From the NCBI RefSeq assembly GCF_910592395.1, contig NC_088325.1, forward strand, positions 12,032,109-12,096,108: a stretch of DNA of 64,000 bases. Direction: 5' to 3'. This DNA comes from Lineus longissimus (lineage: Eukaryota > Nemertea > Pilidiophora > Heteronemertea > Lineidae). The position numbers and the translations under genes are program-made. A model generated the notes under the pieces. The model was not told where the DNA came from. It ran no database searches and saw only the letters and a list, made by a program, of their open reading frames with translations. Below, piece by piece: positions 12,504-23,452 of the stretch; position 1 is the first letter of the stretch, and every line of letters starts with the position of its first letter.

Positions 12504-13140
12504 GACATGTCAGGATTACCAAAGAAAGAGGTTGCGCTACAGTCACAGAGCAGACATGTTGGGATTGCCAAAGAAAGGGGCTTCACTACCTTCGTAGGGG
12601 ATGGACATGTTAGAGTTACCAAAGAAAGGGGCTACACTACCTTCGTAGGGGATGGACATGTTAGAGTTACCAAAGAAAGGGGCTACACTACCTTCGTAGG
12701 GGATGGATATGTTAGAGTTACCAAAGAAAGGGGCTACACTACCTTCGTAGGGGATGGACATGTTAAGAGTTACCAAAGAAAGGGGCTACACTACCTTCGT
12801 AGGGGATGGACATGTTAGAGTTACCAAAGAAAGGGGCTACACTACCTTCGTAGGGGATGGACATGTTAGAGTTACCAAAGAAAGGGGCTACACTACCTTC
12901 GTAGGGGATGGACATGTTAGAGTTACCAAAGAAAGGGGCTACACTACCTTCGTAGGGGATAGACATGTTAAAACTACCAAAGTAAGAAGTTACAATACAC
13001 TCATTGGGGATAGAAATATAACAGTTAGCAAAGAGAGGGTCTCCGTACTGTCATATGAGATAGACATGTTAGGGTTGCCAAAGATAGAGATTACACTACA
13101 GTCATAGGGGACAGACATGTTAGAGTTGCCAAAGAAACTA
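12504..13140. repeat. Minisatellite, 51-bp unit, 13 copies
   Basis: Units beginning GACATGTTAGAGTTACCAAA recur at 12504, 12553, 12604, 12655, 12706, 12757, 12809, 12860, 12911, 12962, 13013, 13063 and 13114. The central seven are nearly identical and the edges are diverged, the usual pattern for an array that homogenises in its middle. Since 51 is 17 codons, open frames run through the array on both strands. The plus-strand unit reads HVRVTKERGYTTFVGDG. A one-base insertion in the copy at 12757 shifts the frame mid-array, so a selected protein repeat is unlikely. Confidence 0.97.
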
Positions 13141-14232
13141 CATGGTTACACTGTCATCATAGGGTTGACAAATGCATAATCATGGTAAAAAATGACCATT
13201 TCCAACTGATTTCCCCAAAGTCTGCAAGACTTGTAACAAGAGCGACCAATATCATGTTCAGAACATAAGTCAGTCCAATGTCACATTTGGTGGAGTGATA
13301 TGTATATCATATATGCTACAGTAACCCTATATATGGTTTGGAGAAAAATAATCAGTCTGTTTATATTGCCATGAATGACTGATGGGGCCTGGACGAGGCA
13401 ATCATGCAGAAGGACACAGGAGTCGCAAGATGAGGTAGAGGGAAATAAGGCATGGGAGGCAGCTGGATTGAAACACATTTTCTTGAGGAAAACTCCTTGC
13501 CTATGTCTTGCCTGCCCCTTGTTCCCAATGAAGATGTTTACAAAAGGGCTGGTGAAGATACACAAGGCAACCTGTCTAAGGCTTTATCATTTCAGGTAGA
13601 TGACATTCAGAACCATGATTGGCTTATTTCATGAAGTTCTCCTCCATGACAGGTCATGATTACAGAGGATGACCAACAAAATGCTGCCCCTAAAGTTCGT
13701 TGTTTTGGAATTTGAATTGTGAGGAAGAAATCGCTCATTGTCAGCAGACATAGGGTTGTTAATTGTTGAAAATATGCAAAATGGGCACTTTAGTATGCTG
13801 CCTTTGTTATTTACAATACATCACCGGGTGCAGGAACTGTGAGCACCATTGCCAATGGGCCAGGAAATGAAATGGCAATGTAGAGTGTTGAAAACTGACA
13901 GCCTGTTAGCGCTCAGAGTACCAAATGAATTGCAGACTAATTATTTCATATTACGATCAATTTCTACATTGTCTCCTGTTACGAAATTACTAACAGACAC
14001 AATATTGGTCGTTTTATGCAGAATGATGCTGTGTACATGTAACTCGATACAGTTACTTTTCATTGTTTCTTACATTTTATTAACCATGCATAGAAAACAA
14101 ATGTGGCGCCGAGACAGATTTCAAGGTACAATAAGTAGGCTGTTAATGTGACATATTCCTGGATATGGCTAATCTGTTAGATGTCACGCAAAGGCAAAAA
14201 TCTACAGAACTGTTAACCGATTTTGTACATAT
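13141..14232. other. No gene seen
   Basis: Overlapping frames of 60-100 codons at 13.3-13.6 kb and 13849-14151 lie on both strands without recognisable domains. I see no repeats or splice-like exons. Confidence 0.45.
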
Positions 14233-14411
14233 CTGACCCGTCACAGCAAAACCAGGCACATGTTGCTCCAAGATTGGCGGGCTGAGATGGACTGGTTCTT
14301 GAGTTCAAAGTTGTCTACCTTTTGTGACATCTGAGGACATCAATTTCTTTTAGTGTCATTTAGGCTCATCTTCTGTGCTACATGTGCCTTGTTTTGCAGT
14401 GAAGGGTCACA
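14233..14411. mobile_element. Inverted-repeat miniature element, family T1 copy 1
   Basis: The left end reads TGACCCGTCACAGCAAAACC then AGGCACATGT. The right end, 14386-14411, reads ACATGTGCCTTGTTTTGC then AGTGAAGGGTCACA. Reverse-complemented, this gives TGTGACCCTTCACTGCAAAA then CAAGGCACATGT, matching the left arm over about 30 bp. A second copy of the left arm starts at 17034. The short length (about 180 bp), inverted termini and lack of coding sequence fit a non-autonomous DNA transposon. No clear target duplication was found. Confidence 0.7.
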
Positions 14412-15540
14412 ATTGGTTTTATGTTGGTAAAATGTCTACACCAGCACGTGCCAGGGAATCACTCCAGATCTCGTTCAATACAGCTATTAGTTCTTTTATT
14501 AATAAATATAATTTACAATGTTTTCATTAAAACGTTTCACCTTGGATACAATGCGGTAATGCCACTTCATATTGCTTGAAGAACCAACGCACCCAAGTAC
14601 CGGTACTTCAAAAACCAATCAAAAAGTGTCACTGGGCCTAATGTCTAAAGCCAACACTGCAAAGAACATCCTTTTTTTCATTCTCATATTCACCCATTTT
14701 CATTAATTATTCAGAACTCTTTTGAAAACTGTAAGTCAATAAAAATCTGCTCTCATTTCATAGTATAGTAGTCTGTGTTATAAAAGGAGACTTGCCACAG
14801 AATGTATCATGATAACTGCACTAAGGCATTGTATCTAACAGCACTTTTATTTTCCTGACCTATGATAAACAGGGTACCACTTTAAGAACACAAAATGACC
14901 TAGGAGTCTTTTTTATAATTACAGGTATGCAAGCCAACCTGACCTCTCTTTTGCTCCTTTAGAGTAGGAGACATAAATGTATTTGAGCTAAATCACTTGA
15001 TGAAAGTCCTTTCTGCAACATACATTTAGATAACAAACTCCGCCAAAATAAGGGGTTAGTCTGACTCGAACATATCACAAAACAAGAGTGTGAATTATTT
15101 TCAGTATCATGTGTAGTAGTTAAATCTGAATCGAACATATCACAAAACAAATGTGTGAATTATTTTCCGTATCATGTTTAGTGCATTGTTAACTTTGTAA
15201 CACCACAGGTGCATTTTGAATCGCATGTGGGTGACAGTTTGTGAAGTTTCTACAACAGCTCTCATATGTGACTTCTGTTTTGAAATCTAACACACTTGTC
15301 TATCGACTCTTGGTGCATTTGATGAAGTCATGAAAGGTGCACTTTATTGGCCTCAGTTCACTTTCATTTTTGTAATGTACATGGTATTCAATAACCACTG
15401 CTTCATTTAATTGCATTTTCATATACTCTTGTTTCTCACTCCTAAATGTCCAGCCAGATCTCTACATGTGCACATTTCTAGGCCTGTGATGGGATAATTT
15501 TTAGGCCTTCTATAATCCTCTAGTATTTGAATGTGAATAG
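14412..15540. repeat. Tandem duplication at 15061-15181; otherwise no gene
   Basis: CGAACATATCACAAAACAA, TGTGAATTATTTTC and GTATCATGT occur twice, at about 15067-15116 and 15132-15181, offset about 65 bp. The rest is AT-rich with one overlapping 63-codon minus frame. No gene is seen. Confidence 0.7.
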
Positions 15541-16162
15541 AGTTGTAGGCAGAAATTGAATGGGGTTTAGATGATGGGTGTCTTACACCTATTTAGGCCT
15601 AAAGAGACTTACTTTCGTCGTGGGCCTACCGAAATGTACACATACACTGGCTTACTACAGTGGACGTAAGGCCTGCGAAATCAGAGTGTGTACACTGGCT
15701 TACTACAGTGGACGTTAGGCCTGCGAAATCAGAGTATGTGTACAGTTGGCTATGTACATTACATTGTACAAGTAATCAAGTTGTAGGCGGAAATTGAATG
15801 GGGTTTAGATGCTAGGTGTCTTACACCTATTTAGGCCTAAAGGAACTTACTTTCGTTGTGGGCCTACCGAAATGTACACATACACTGGCTTACTACAGTG
15901 GACGTTAGGCCTGCGAAATCAGAGTATGTGTACAGTTGGCTATGTACATTACATTGTACAAGTATAAAGTTGGAGGTGGAAATTGAATGGGGTTCAGATC
16001 CTGGGTGTCTTACACCTATTTAGGCCTAAGGAAACTTACTCCGTCGTGGGCCTACCAAAATGTACACATACACTGGCTTACTACAGTGGACATTAGGCGT
16101 GCAAAACCAGAGTATGTGTAGAGTTGGCTATGTACATTACATTGTACAAGTAATCAAGCAAT
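15541..16162. repeat. Tandem array, about 187-bp unit, three copies with an internal duplication
   Basis: Units start with AGTTGTAGGCAGAAATTG or a variant at about 15541, 15780 and 15967. Each contains TCTTACACCTATTTAGGCCT, GTGGGCCTACC, ACACTGGCTTACTACAGTGG and TGTACATTACATTGTACAAG. The first unit is longer (about 239 bp) because the TACACTGGCTTACTACAGTG to CAGAGT segment of about 50 bp is duplicated inside it. Identity between copies is high, so the expansion is fairly recent. Confidence 0.92.
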
Positions 16163-17033
16163 ACATTATGAGTGTGATCCATAACTCCCGCAGTTTAAAG
16201 TGTGTTTTTTGGACCCACATAACAGTGACTAAGAACTCTCACTGACGATGACGTTCATAAAACAAGACTGGTATTAGGACAGTTGGCCTAAGGAAAAGAG
16301 AAGGACAACATTTCCAATCCCCAACCAAAAATGACGTAGTTTGATCAAATTCAACTATAAATCAATTGTACAATGGCACTTATTGCATCAATTGATGATG
16401 GGCCAGGTCAGGGATTGTATACTTGTTCCAAAGATAAATGATGAAGAAAAGAACTGTAGCGATTCTACAACATTGTCAACTGCGACCCAACATCTATTAC
16501 ACCAAACGGGACCACCATTACACATTTATCTCACGCAATGCCCATATATCAAAACTTAAACACACATACATTTCCCAATTGGCTTCAAGTCCCCAAAGTG
16601 ATCTATTGGCATTTTTCAAAATCGTATGTGATTTATTGTGGCTATGCTGTCCACCACAGTCAACCACGTTATGGCACTCCTGAATATTCCTCGTGCCACA
16701 GCCACATGTCAAACCTTGAGACACATGCATTCTATCACATAATTCAGTTCCGCTCCGTCGATATTTCCCGCAGAGAAACAAATTAAATTCAATTGATTTC
16801 GAAGAGAGGATGTAGGGATCGTTAGCAATATCTTGACAGGGAATCCAAGGAAATATCTCACCGATCAAAGAGCGGCAATTTTTCGGGTGAAGGGAGATCA
16901 GAGGCTCTTAATGCAGAGATGGGGTCTTTGTGTTGACAAGGACAGTGGCTTATTTTTCTTAGCGATGGAATTCACTCATAAAGGTTTTTGAAGTTCTGAA
17001 AGACCTTGTAGGATAAGTGATACCTTTACATTT
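16163..17033. other. No convincing gene; cysteine-rich 116-codon minus frame
   Basis: The minus-strand frame at 16518-16868 contains a dense cysteine stretch (FLC, ELC, TCGCG, QEC, DCGG) that looks at first like an extracellular module. The spacing matches no family I recognise. There is no strong splice acceptor, and two plus-strand frames overlap it fully. The length is within chance expectation. I do not call it a gene. Confidence 0.3.
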
Positions 17034-17280
17034 GTGACCCATCACAGCAAAACCAGGCACATGTCATCGTTAGCTTGGAAGTCAGAGACAGACTGGTTGT
17101 TCATTTCACTGTTCTTCTGCACCTCCCCCTCCATTTTCTGCTGTCTTGAAAATAGGAGGTTTTTCTAGTAAGAGAAGTGCTCAAAAACGGTGCTCTACGT
17201 GTATAGTGTTTGTCCTGTGCCCTCAGCTCAGTGCCTGCCAGAGTATAAAGTGTGCCTTTTTGGTATTTTGCTGTGGTTAT
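17034..17280. mobile_element. Inverted-repeat miniature element, family T1 copy 2
   Basis: The left end GTGACCCATCACAGCAAAAC then CAGGCACATGT matches the 14233 copy over about 30 bp. The similarity continues weakly through GACTGGTT. The right end, GTGTGCCTTTTTGG then TATTTTGCTGTGGTTATC, is a diverged reverse complement of the left end. The interior differs from copy 1, so the copies are old or belong to subfamilies. Confidence 0.6.
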
Positions 17281-18513
17281 CAAATGAAGCGGCAGTAACT
17301 CCATCCAAGCACAAATTTCTTAAAAACGTTCTGTAAAACAGGCCATATCTCATAGAAATTGATTCTCAATCATTGTACACACTGCATCAAGCGGCCAAGT
17401 AGAAAAACATCCACTCCATTAGGAGTGTGATAGCCATTGATACACATATCTGTAAGCTTGCTGCCATAAAATCTGTGCAAACATGCAATATGCCACCAAA
17501 AAAAACAATTTTTCAATCAGTGTTTGTATATAAAATGATAAAATGTGGTACAGGTTTTCTATTTTTAAGCAAGGAATGCAACATGTTTTGGTGTTAATGG
17601 AGGGGATGGTATTTTGGCATGCCCAGATAAGCCAAAAATATAGACAAGAAAGATGTGGTGGGGGAGCAAAAAAACTTCGAAAATCTGAAAGCAAGTAGCA
17701 GGCATTGGCTGATGTGGTGATGGGCTGATTTTCTTCACTATCCACCCAAATCTCATGGAATCTCATTGTGCCATTTATCAAGTTTATACCCAAATGCCAT
17801 GACCATCTTGAATTTCATAACAATCCTACTGATGGAAACAAGGAAAAATAATTTGAAACCAGTCAAGTTCCACTCAACTGATCTCAATTGCCATTCACTT
17901 TGTTTTGAAAGAGATTTAATTGCTCTTAGATTTCAACTGAGTTCCAGCCATGGTGATATGCCTAGCCTTAACGTCGTAGATGCAGAAGTAGGCCTATGTT
18001 TAATGGAATGCATTAAAGCCTACATTTTAAAGATGTTTAAAGAAATGAGATTTTGAAAGAAAAAGAAGCAACCTGAAAAAACACTCATACCTTTTGACAA
18101 AGACTAGTAATCCATCACACGCAAAACTATTCCAATATCTATCCAATTATCACCAACACCAAATACAGTTATCCAATGATAACCAACACATGAATACTAA
18201 AATTCATCAAGTGGACTGAAGCACTGATAAATGGGACCATATACACTGTTTACTGCGACAAATTCACCGCGTTGAATCTGCCCTTGATCAATACGAGAAC
18301 CCACGCTCAACTGCTGAAGAAGTATGTAGCGCCACATATTCGAATGTTGTGACAATCACATAGGGGTGGAAATGCAACTGGTAACGTGGTGCTGCTTGAA
18401 GGTGGTGTCTCTTCATTTGCAATATTTTGTAGTTGGTGTTCATTATCACAATAGGGGTTAATACTTTAATATTCACAGGTGATAAAACTAAAAGCGATAG
18501 TTTGGAATAAAGA
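17281..18513. other. No gene seen
   Basis: Frames at 17419-17793 (minus, 124 codons) and 17766-18056 (plus, 96 codons) have no recognisable domain and fit chance expectation. No repeats are visible. Confidence 0.4.
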
Positions 18514-18622
18514 CAGTGGAACCTTCTATATACATGACACTCTGACTATCATCTATTTGGACATTGTACCATTTATTCCAAGGTTCCAGTACTGGTGATC
18601 CACAGTTAGAGGAGGGTCCACT
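18514..18622. mobile_element. Tc1-like miniature element, CAGTGGAACC family, copy 1
   Basis: The left end CAGTGGAACCTTCTATATAC is echoed at the right end by GTTAGAGGAGGGTCCACT (reverse complement AGTGGACCCTCCTCTAAC). The termini match the element at 22725-22886. Copy 1 is diverged and its TA target duplication is not clear. Confidence 0.5.
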
Positions 18623-18740
18623 AAAAGGAAATAACCAATTCAAGAACAATTGGCTCTGCAAATATTTCATGGTTAACTTAAACAGGGGGGTCTCCCTGAC
18701 AGTGGCATCTGTTCATTGAATGAAATGGCCAGGGCCATTG

Positions 18741-19758
18741 TGCTCACCTCATGTGGAGGAAAGATGGATAAAGAGCATGGTATTGTGTCATGTAGTGTTA
18801 GGTTTGATGTAGGTCCAAGCAATTACAATTTCCCCAAAATGGCCAATTTACAGTACATTCGACCTATGTGACCTTGAAAAGTAGGTCAAATCAAAGAAGA
18901 CCCGGGTGACACATTGAATGGTTGTTAGAATTAGATGTACCTATGATATAAAATTGGTGCCAATCGGGCAAGTCATTATTAGGAATAATGGCATTTTGAA
19001 GAATTTAGGATTTGGCCCCCTCCCTGGAGGCCAAACGGCAAATCAGATCGCACCAAACTTCGGTACCTGAGATCACCTGACCAAGGGGTACATGTGTACT
19101 TAATTTGTGATCAATAGTCATTGCAGTTAAGAAACGTGCCATAGTTACGGCCTGACGGCGAATTTACGCCATTTGACCTCTGTGACCTTGACAAGAAGGT
19201 CAAATTGAAAACCTGTGTGACATATACTGTATGGTGGTTAGATGTACCCATGATATCAAATTGGTGGCAATCAGGCAAGAAGTTAAGGAATAATCACATT
19301 TTTAAGGTTTTTGGATTTTGCCCCCTGGTGGTCAAGTGGTGAATCATATTGGACCAAACTTCGGTCCCTGAGATCACCTGACTAAGGGGTAAATGTGTAT
19401 CAAATTTGGTATCAATAGTCATTGCAGTTTAGAAACGTGCCATCGTTACATCCTAACGGCCAATTTACACCATTTGACCTCTGTGACCTTGAAAAGGAGG
19501 TCAAATCAAAAACCCGGAGGATATATGATGCACCTTTGCTAGAAGTACCTACCACATTTTTTTCAAAATTTCCCGACTACTATTAAGGGAGATATTGCAT
19601 ATTTTCACTTTTAACGTTTGGCCCCCTGGTGGCCAAACCATGAAACGAATCGGACCGAAACTTGGTCTCCAAGGTGTCATTACATAAGGGTACATGTGTA
19701 CCAAGTTTCAACTCAATAGCTCTAACAGTTACGAAACGTGCCCTGCTAACGGACGACG

Positions 19759-19811
<53 letters not shown>

Positions 19812-19873
19812 AGACGACGGACGACGGACGCCACGGTATGGGATAAGCTCACCTCTGCTAAGAGGTGAGCTAA
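18741..19873 (+). mobile_element. Composite repeat: three ~305-bp units, GAC tract, terminal hairpin
   Basis: Three units at about 300-314 bp spacing each carry TGTGACCTTG(A/G) with an AGGTCAAA block, a 'GTACC..GATATAAAATTGG' segment, TTTGGCCCCCT, CACCAAACTTCGG-type sequence, GGGTACATGTGTA and GAAACGTGCC. The third unit runs into a (GAC)n tract (19751-19830), then GGACGCCACGGTATGGGATA. It ends in a perfect 11-bp hairpin, AGCTCACCTCT / AGAGGTGAGCT with loop GCTA (19846-19871), and AAAAA. GCTCACCT also occurs at the left edge (18742). A terminal hairpin near one end recalls Helitron or Helentron 3' ends; that class is my inference. No transposase is encoded. Confidence 0.75.
19751..19830. repeat. 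(GAC)n microsatellite inside the composite repeat
   Basis: A nearly perfect GAC trinucleotide tract of about 25 units is flanked by imperfect GGACGACGGACG words. In translation it gives artificial arginine runs on both strands, which are not real proteins. The tract belongs to the surrounding repeat, because GACGGACG-type sequence is part of that family's right end. Confidence 0.95.
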
Positions 19874-22724
19874 AAAGGAATTCTGCTCTAATTTCTAAGT
19901 GCATCACAAAAAATTATCTCATTAAAAAAATTACCTTCAAATTTCTAACCATCATATTCTACTATCCTGTTAATAGCCATGTATCCAATTTGAATATTAA
20001 AACATATATCCTCAGGTAAAAAAGTGACATATCCTAGAGGTATAAGGGTCCAGTGAATAGTACAAAACCTGAAAGATGACACTTGAGATTGCGAAAAGTG
20101 TGCAGAGGTATTTGTACAAACGGCCCTACTGTATCACTGTGTCAAGTAATTTGCACACAATGCAATAGGCCTACCTGAAGAATGTGAGTAAAAAGAAACA
20201 TGTAATATCATGCATTAAATCATAGTAACAACATCTTCAAGCTTGAAAAGTTAAAGATGTCCGACTCTCCAAAACATATGTTAAGAATACCTGTGGATTA
20301 GGTAATACAAATTTCAAATTTGCTTTGGGAGAGTTTAGACAATTCTTCAAAACACTGCATGAATCGCATGAATGAGTCAGTGCTGCTTTTTTTCCTTTAA
20401 TGCAACAACATTGCCTCTGGAGAATGCGAGTTAGTGACTCTGTTCAAAGAATCAAGCACAAGTACAATACACTTAAATGCTAAGTTGTGAAAATAGCACC
20501 CCTCATTCAAGGGGATTTTAGCATACTTGATAAAACACCCCAAATTAAGCGAATTCCTAAAGTCAACAGCATCACACTTGGATAATCTAGAATGAAACGG
20601 CGTAATGCTTTTACTGTTGTGGTATTCCACTTGGCAAGGAAGTAGTTAAAACATAAACAAATTTCTCAAAGATCCATGCAACAGGTTTTGTTGTCTACTT
20701 TAATTTGTTGTGGCGCCAGATAAAAGTTATTAGAAATTCCAACCACGTTATTCAAATGTGCTCTTCTCTTCAGTGTATGGGGATCAATAGATTCTTTCTC
20801 CATATTTAACATGATTTTAGGAAACACTTCACTTCCTTCTGAGGATCAATTGAGACAGAGACTGTGCTGCTGCCTGGCACTGAAGAAAGGCAACATTGAC
20901 TTGGAGGCTAGTAATAATGGGTGGTAAGAATACCAGGTCCCCCACGGAGAAAGTCCAGGATCAAACGACAATAAGTACGATTGTAACCTGCAACGGAAGG
21001 CAATGGGAGCTTCTACAACCTGGCAAGGTTATCTGTCAAGGTACAAGTGACAAACAGGACTTAAGCGCTGTGCTAGCGAGATATTTTTCCAGTAGCAAGT
21101 AGTGTTGTGTTGTGTTACCAATATTATTGTTTGGTAAATGGGATCTGGTCAGATTCATGAGTTCAGCTAAGTACCTTTGGCCAGAACGATATGAAAAACA
21201 CTTTTAGTTTCAATAGTCGAGGATCGACATCCAACTCCTACTGTTATCACAACTATTTCCTCTTGTCGTGACTTACGTGTAACCTGATCATGATTCTCAT
21301 CAGGTCAGCTTGTGGTTTCATCATTGACAAGAAGACAGCAGGCAAACTGACCACCTTGTTTACCAGTTTTCTTGGTGTACATTACAAACATCTCACAAAC
21401 TCGATATATTGAGTGCGATTTATTATTGTTGCGTTATATTTTACCAATATCAGCATATCGCTAGTCAAGTAGTACATTCAGGTCGACTCACTGCGACTTC
21501 TACGTGACCAATCTTCCAATCTTCTATTGCCATTATCACAGTCAAAGACAGAGACTAACCTGGCCTCTGACGTCCAACATCTATCCTACAATTATGTACA
21601 AGGATTCAGATATCAAAAGGTGAGCATAGATTTCTGCTCTGAGCTAAAACCACTCAGTTCAAGAAACTATACGTCTTCCACACTAAGTGTCTGCGAAATT
21701 CCATAGAAATTTGTTCATTGACCCTGCCCTCTCAATTTTTCTGATTTGATAAACTCACCGAAAATAACCAGAAAGCAATCTAACTGGACATCTTAAGAGT
21801 ATATTGGTCGAATATGAAATTGAGTCTCCCCTCCGCCCAGGGCTGGCTATTCACGAAGAGATATGCAATTATCTGAGGGAACCGTATCTTCATCAGAGCA
21901 TGCTTCAGCCCCTCTAGGTCCATCCTTGGTCAACATCGATGTGTTCCCAAGCATTGCCGCGGTAACCCCAGGATACAACCTGTTGCTACATTGGTCACTA
22001 AGGAAATCACAAAGACCAATCACTACATGTTGAGTCAGGTTTCGACTCAAGTTGGGTCAAGTCACCAGTATAATTTTCTTCCGAAATGTAAAACAGATTT
22101 TGATCAACTTCACATTGGTCAACACAAGTCGGCTTCAGGATAAGTTTGCCAGGAAAGCACGTTCATTTATCATGAAGAATGCATAGTGGATTCGATCAAG
22201 ATGATTTGAAATTGACATCGGCTGGAAGTGTTCATGTTCTACATCTAATTTCTATAGATCTCAATCTTGTTTGGGTTGGGCAACTCTCTTGGCTCTTTTT
22301 TGCTATTGATGCAATATGTGAATATGACAGCATGACCTATGTGGACATCTTATCACCTCCCGAGGCTTTCCAATCATCCTCATCATCAAATATAGATAAG
22401 TATTGAGTTATTGAACTCATTTTGTATGCGTTTTTACCTCTGATGGGATCGCCACAACTAACAATAACGCAATCGATGCCAAGAAGCGTGTGTTGATGAT
22501 TTTTTCAGATTGCCTGGAGAAGCATCAGAGGAAGTCCGATATCACATGTTATCGAACGAAAGAGTATTGTTTTTTATACATATATGGCTACCTAGTCACT
22601 ACCCAAACATTTTTGTTTTCATACACACAACCGTTCTTTCAACTTCAGATACAAAAGCTAGTTCGATGCCCAACATGCCCCAGGGAAGTCTATTTCTACT
22701 TAACATTAAGTTTTTCATCAAATA
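19874..22724. other. No confident gene; two short coding-like frames
   Basis: A 56-residue plus frame from the ATG at 21863 to the stop at 22031 has balanced Ser/Pro/Gly/Val content (for example LGPSLVNIDVFPS). Its mirror minus frame is equally open and no splice sites frame it. A second plus frame ends at 21102 with the SAVLARYFSSSK tail. Neither matches a family I know. The rest (homopolymer-poor AT-rich DNA) shows nothing. Confidence 0.35.
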
Positions 22725-22886
22725 CAGTAGCACCTCTCTATCAAGGACACCCTTGGGACTGACAAGTGCTGTCCTTAATAGAGAGGTGTCCTGATCAAAG
22801 ACGACGAAAGGAATGGAAACAACTACTTTGGGACCACATCAGAGGTTTTCCTTAATTAGGTATGTGTTTGCTAGGAGGTTCCACTG
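22725..22886. mobile_element. Tc1-like miniature element, CAGTGGAACC family, copy 2 (TA-flanked)
   Basis: A TA dinucleotide (22723-22724) precedes CAGTAGCACCTCTCTATC. The right end GCTAGGAGGTTCCACTG is followed by TA (22887-22888). The reverse complement of the right end, CAGTGGAACCTCCTAGC, matches the left end. A sub-terminal inverted pair (CACCTCTCTATCAAGGACAC and GTCCTTAATAGAGAGGTG) lies in the left half. TA target sites and CAGT termini fit the Tc1/mariner superfamily. At 162 bp it has no room for a transposase, so it is non-autonomous. Confidence 0.8.
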
Positions 22887-23269
22887 TACATGCCAATGCT
22901 CCAAGCTATGTAAAAAAGTTTGTGGACTTCATAAAATATTGAAGCACTCATATGAGGGAAGGCTCGAGAACATATCGCTTTAGCGAGTTGAACTTGCTTG
23001 ATAAAATCAAGCGAATAATAAATGAGAATAAGTCATATAAAATCCTGAGAATTGAATCAGTGGCCAAACTGTCATCAATGGCAAACTCTTGGTACATGCA
23101 TTTTTTATGATCACTTAAATTTTTTTTCAGAGTTTGTACATGAAATAAAAAGAGAAAACTTGAAATTGAATTAGTGGTCAATATGAGATTAGGAAGCCAA
23201 GACCCTAGGGACCATGATGACACAGATGGTTACGAAACATTCATGAGTTATGAGGATTGCAATTGCCAC

Positions 23270-23452
23270 CTCCAGGTTCACCTGTCATCCACCTTTAGGC
23301 TCGACTCTAGGTCCACCTCTAGGTCCACCTCTAATTCCACCATGAGGTCCATCTTTAGGTCCACCTAAGCCCAACCTCCAGGCCCATCTATTGACCCACC
23401 TCTAAACCCACCTACAGGTCCACCTCCACCTCTAGCCCCACCTCTAGACAGG
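23270..23452. repeat. Degenerate 12-bp minisatellite
   Basis: The word CTAGGTCCACCT and variants (CTCTAGGTCCAC, CTTTAGGTCCAC, CTACAGGTCCAC, CTCTAGCCCCAC) recur about 14 times. Because the unit is four codons, one minus-strand frame reads as Gly-rich (GGARGGGGPVGGFRGG) and a plus frame as a Ser/Arg/Thr repeat. These are by-products of the array, not evidence for a protein. Confidence 0.9.

Noticed and set aside
16518-16868. Cysteine-rich 116-codon minus frame resembling an extracellular module
   Set aside because: The cysteine spacing fits no family I know, no good splice site frames it, and two plus frames overlap it.
17419-17793. 124-codon minus frame
   Set aside because: No recognisable domain, starts and ends without splice or start context, and the length is expected by chance.
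19583-19868. Arginine-run proteins on both strands
   Set aside because: Direct translation of the (GAC)n tract within a repeat.
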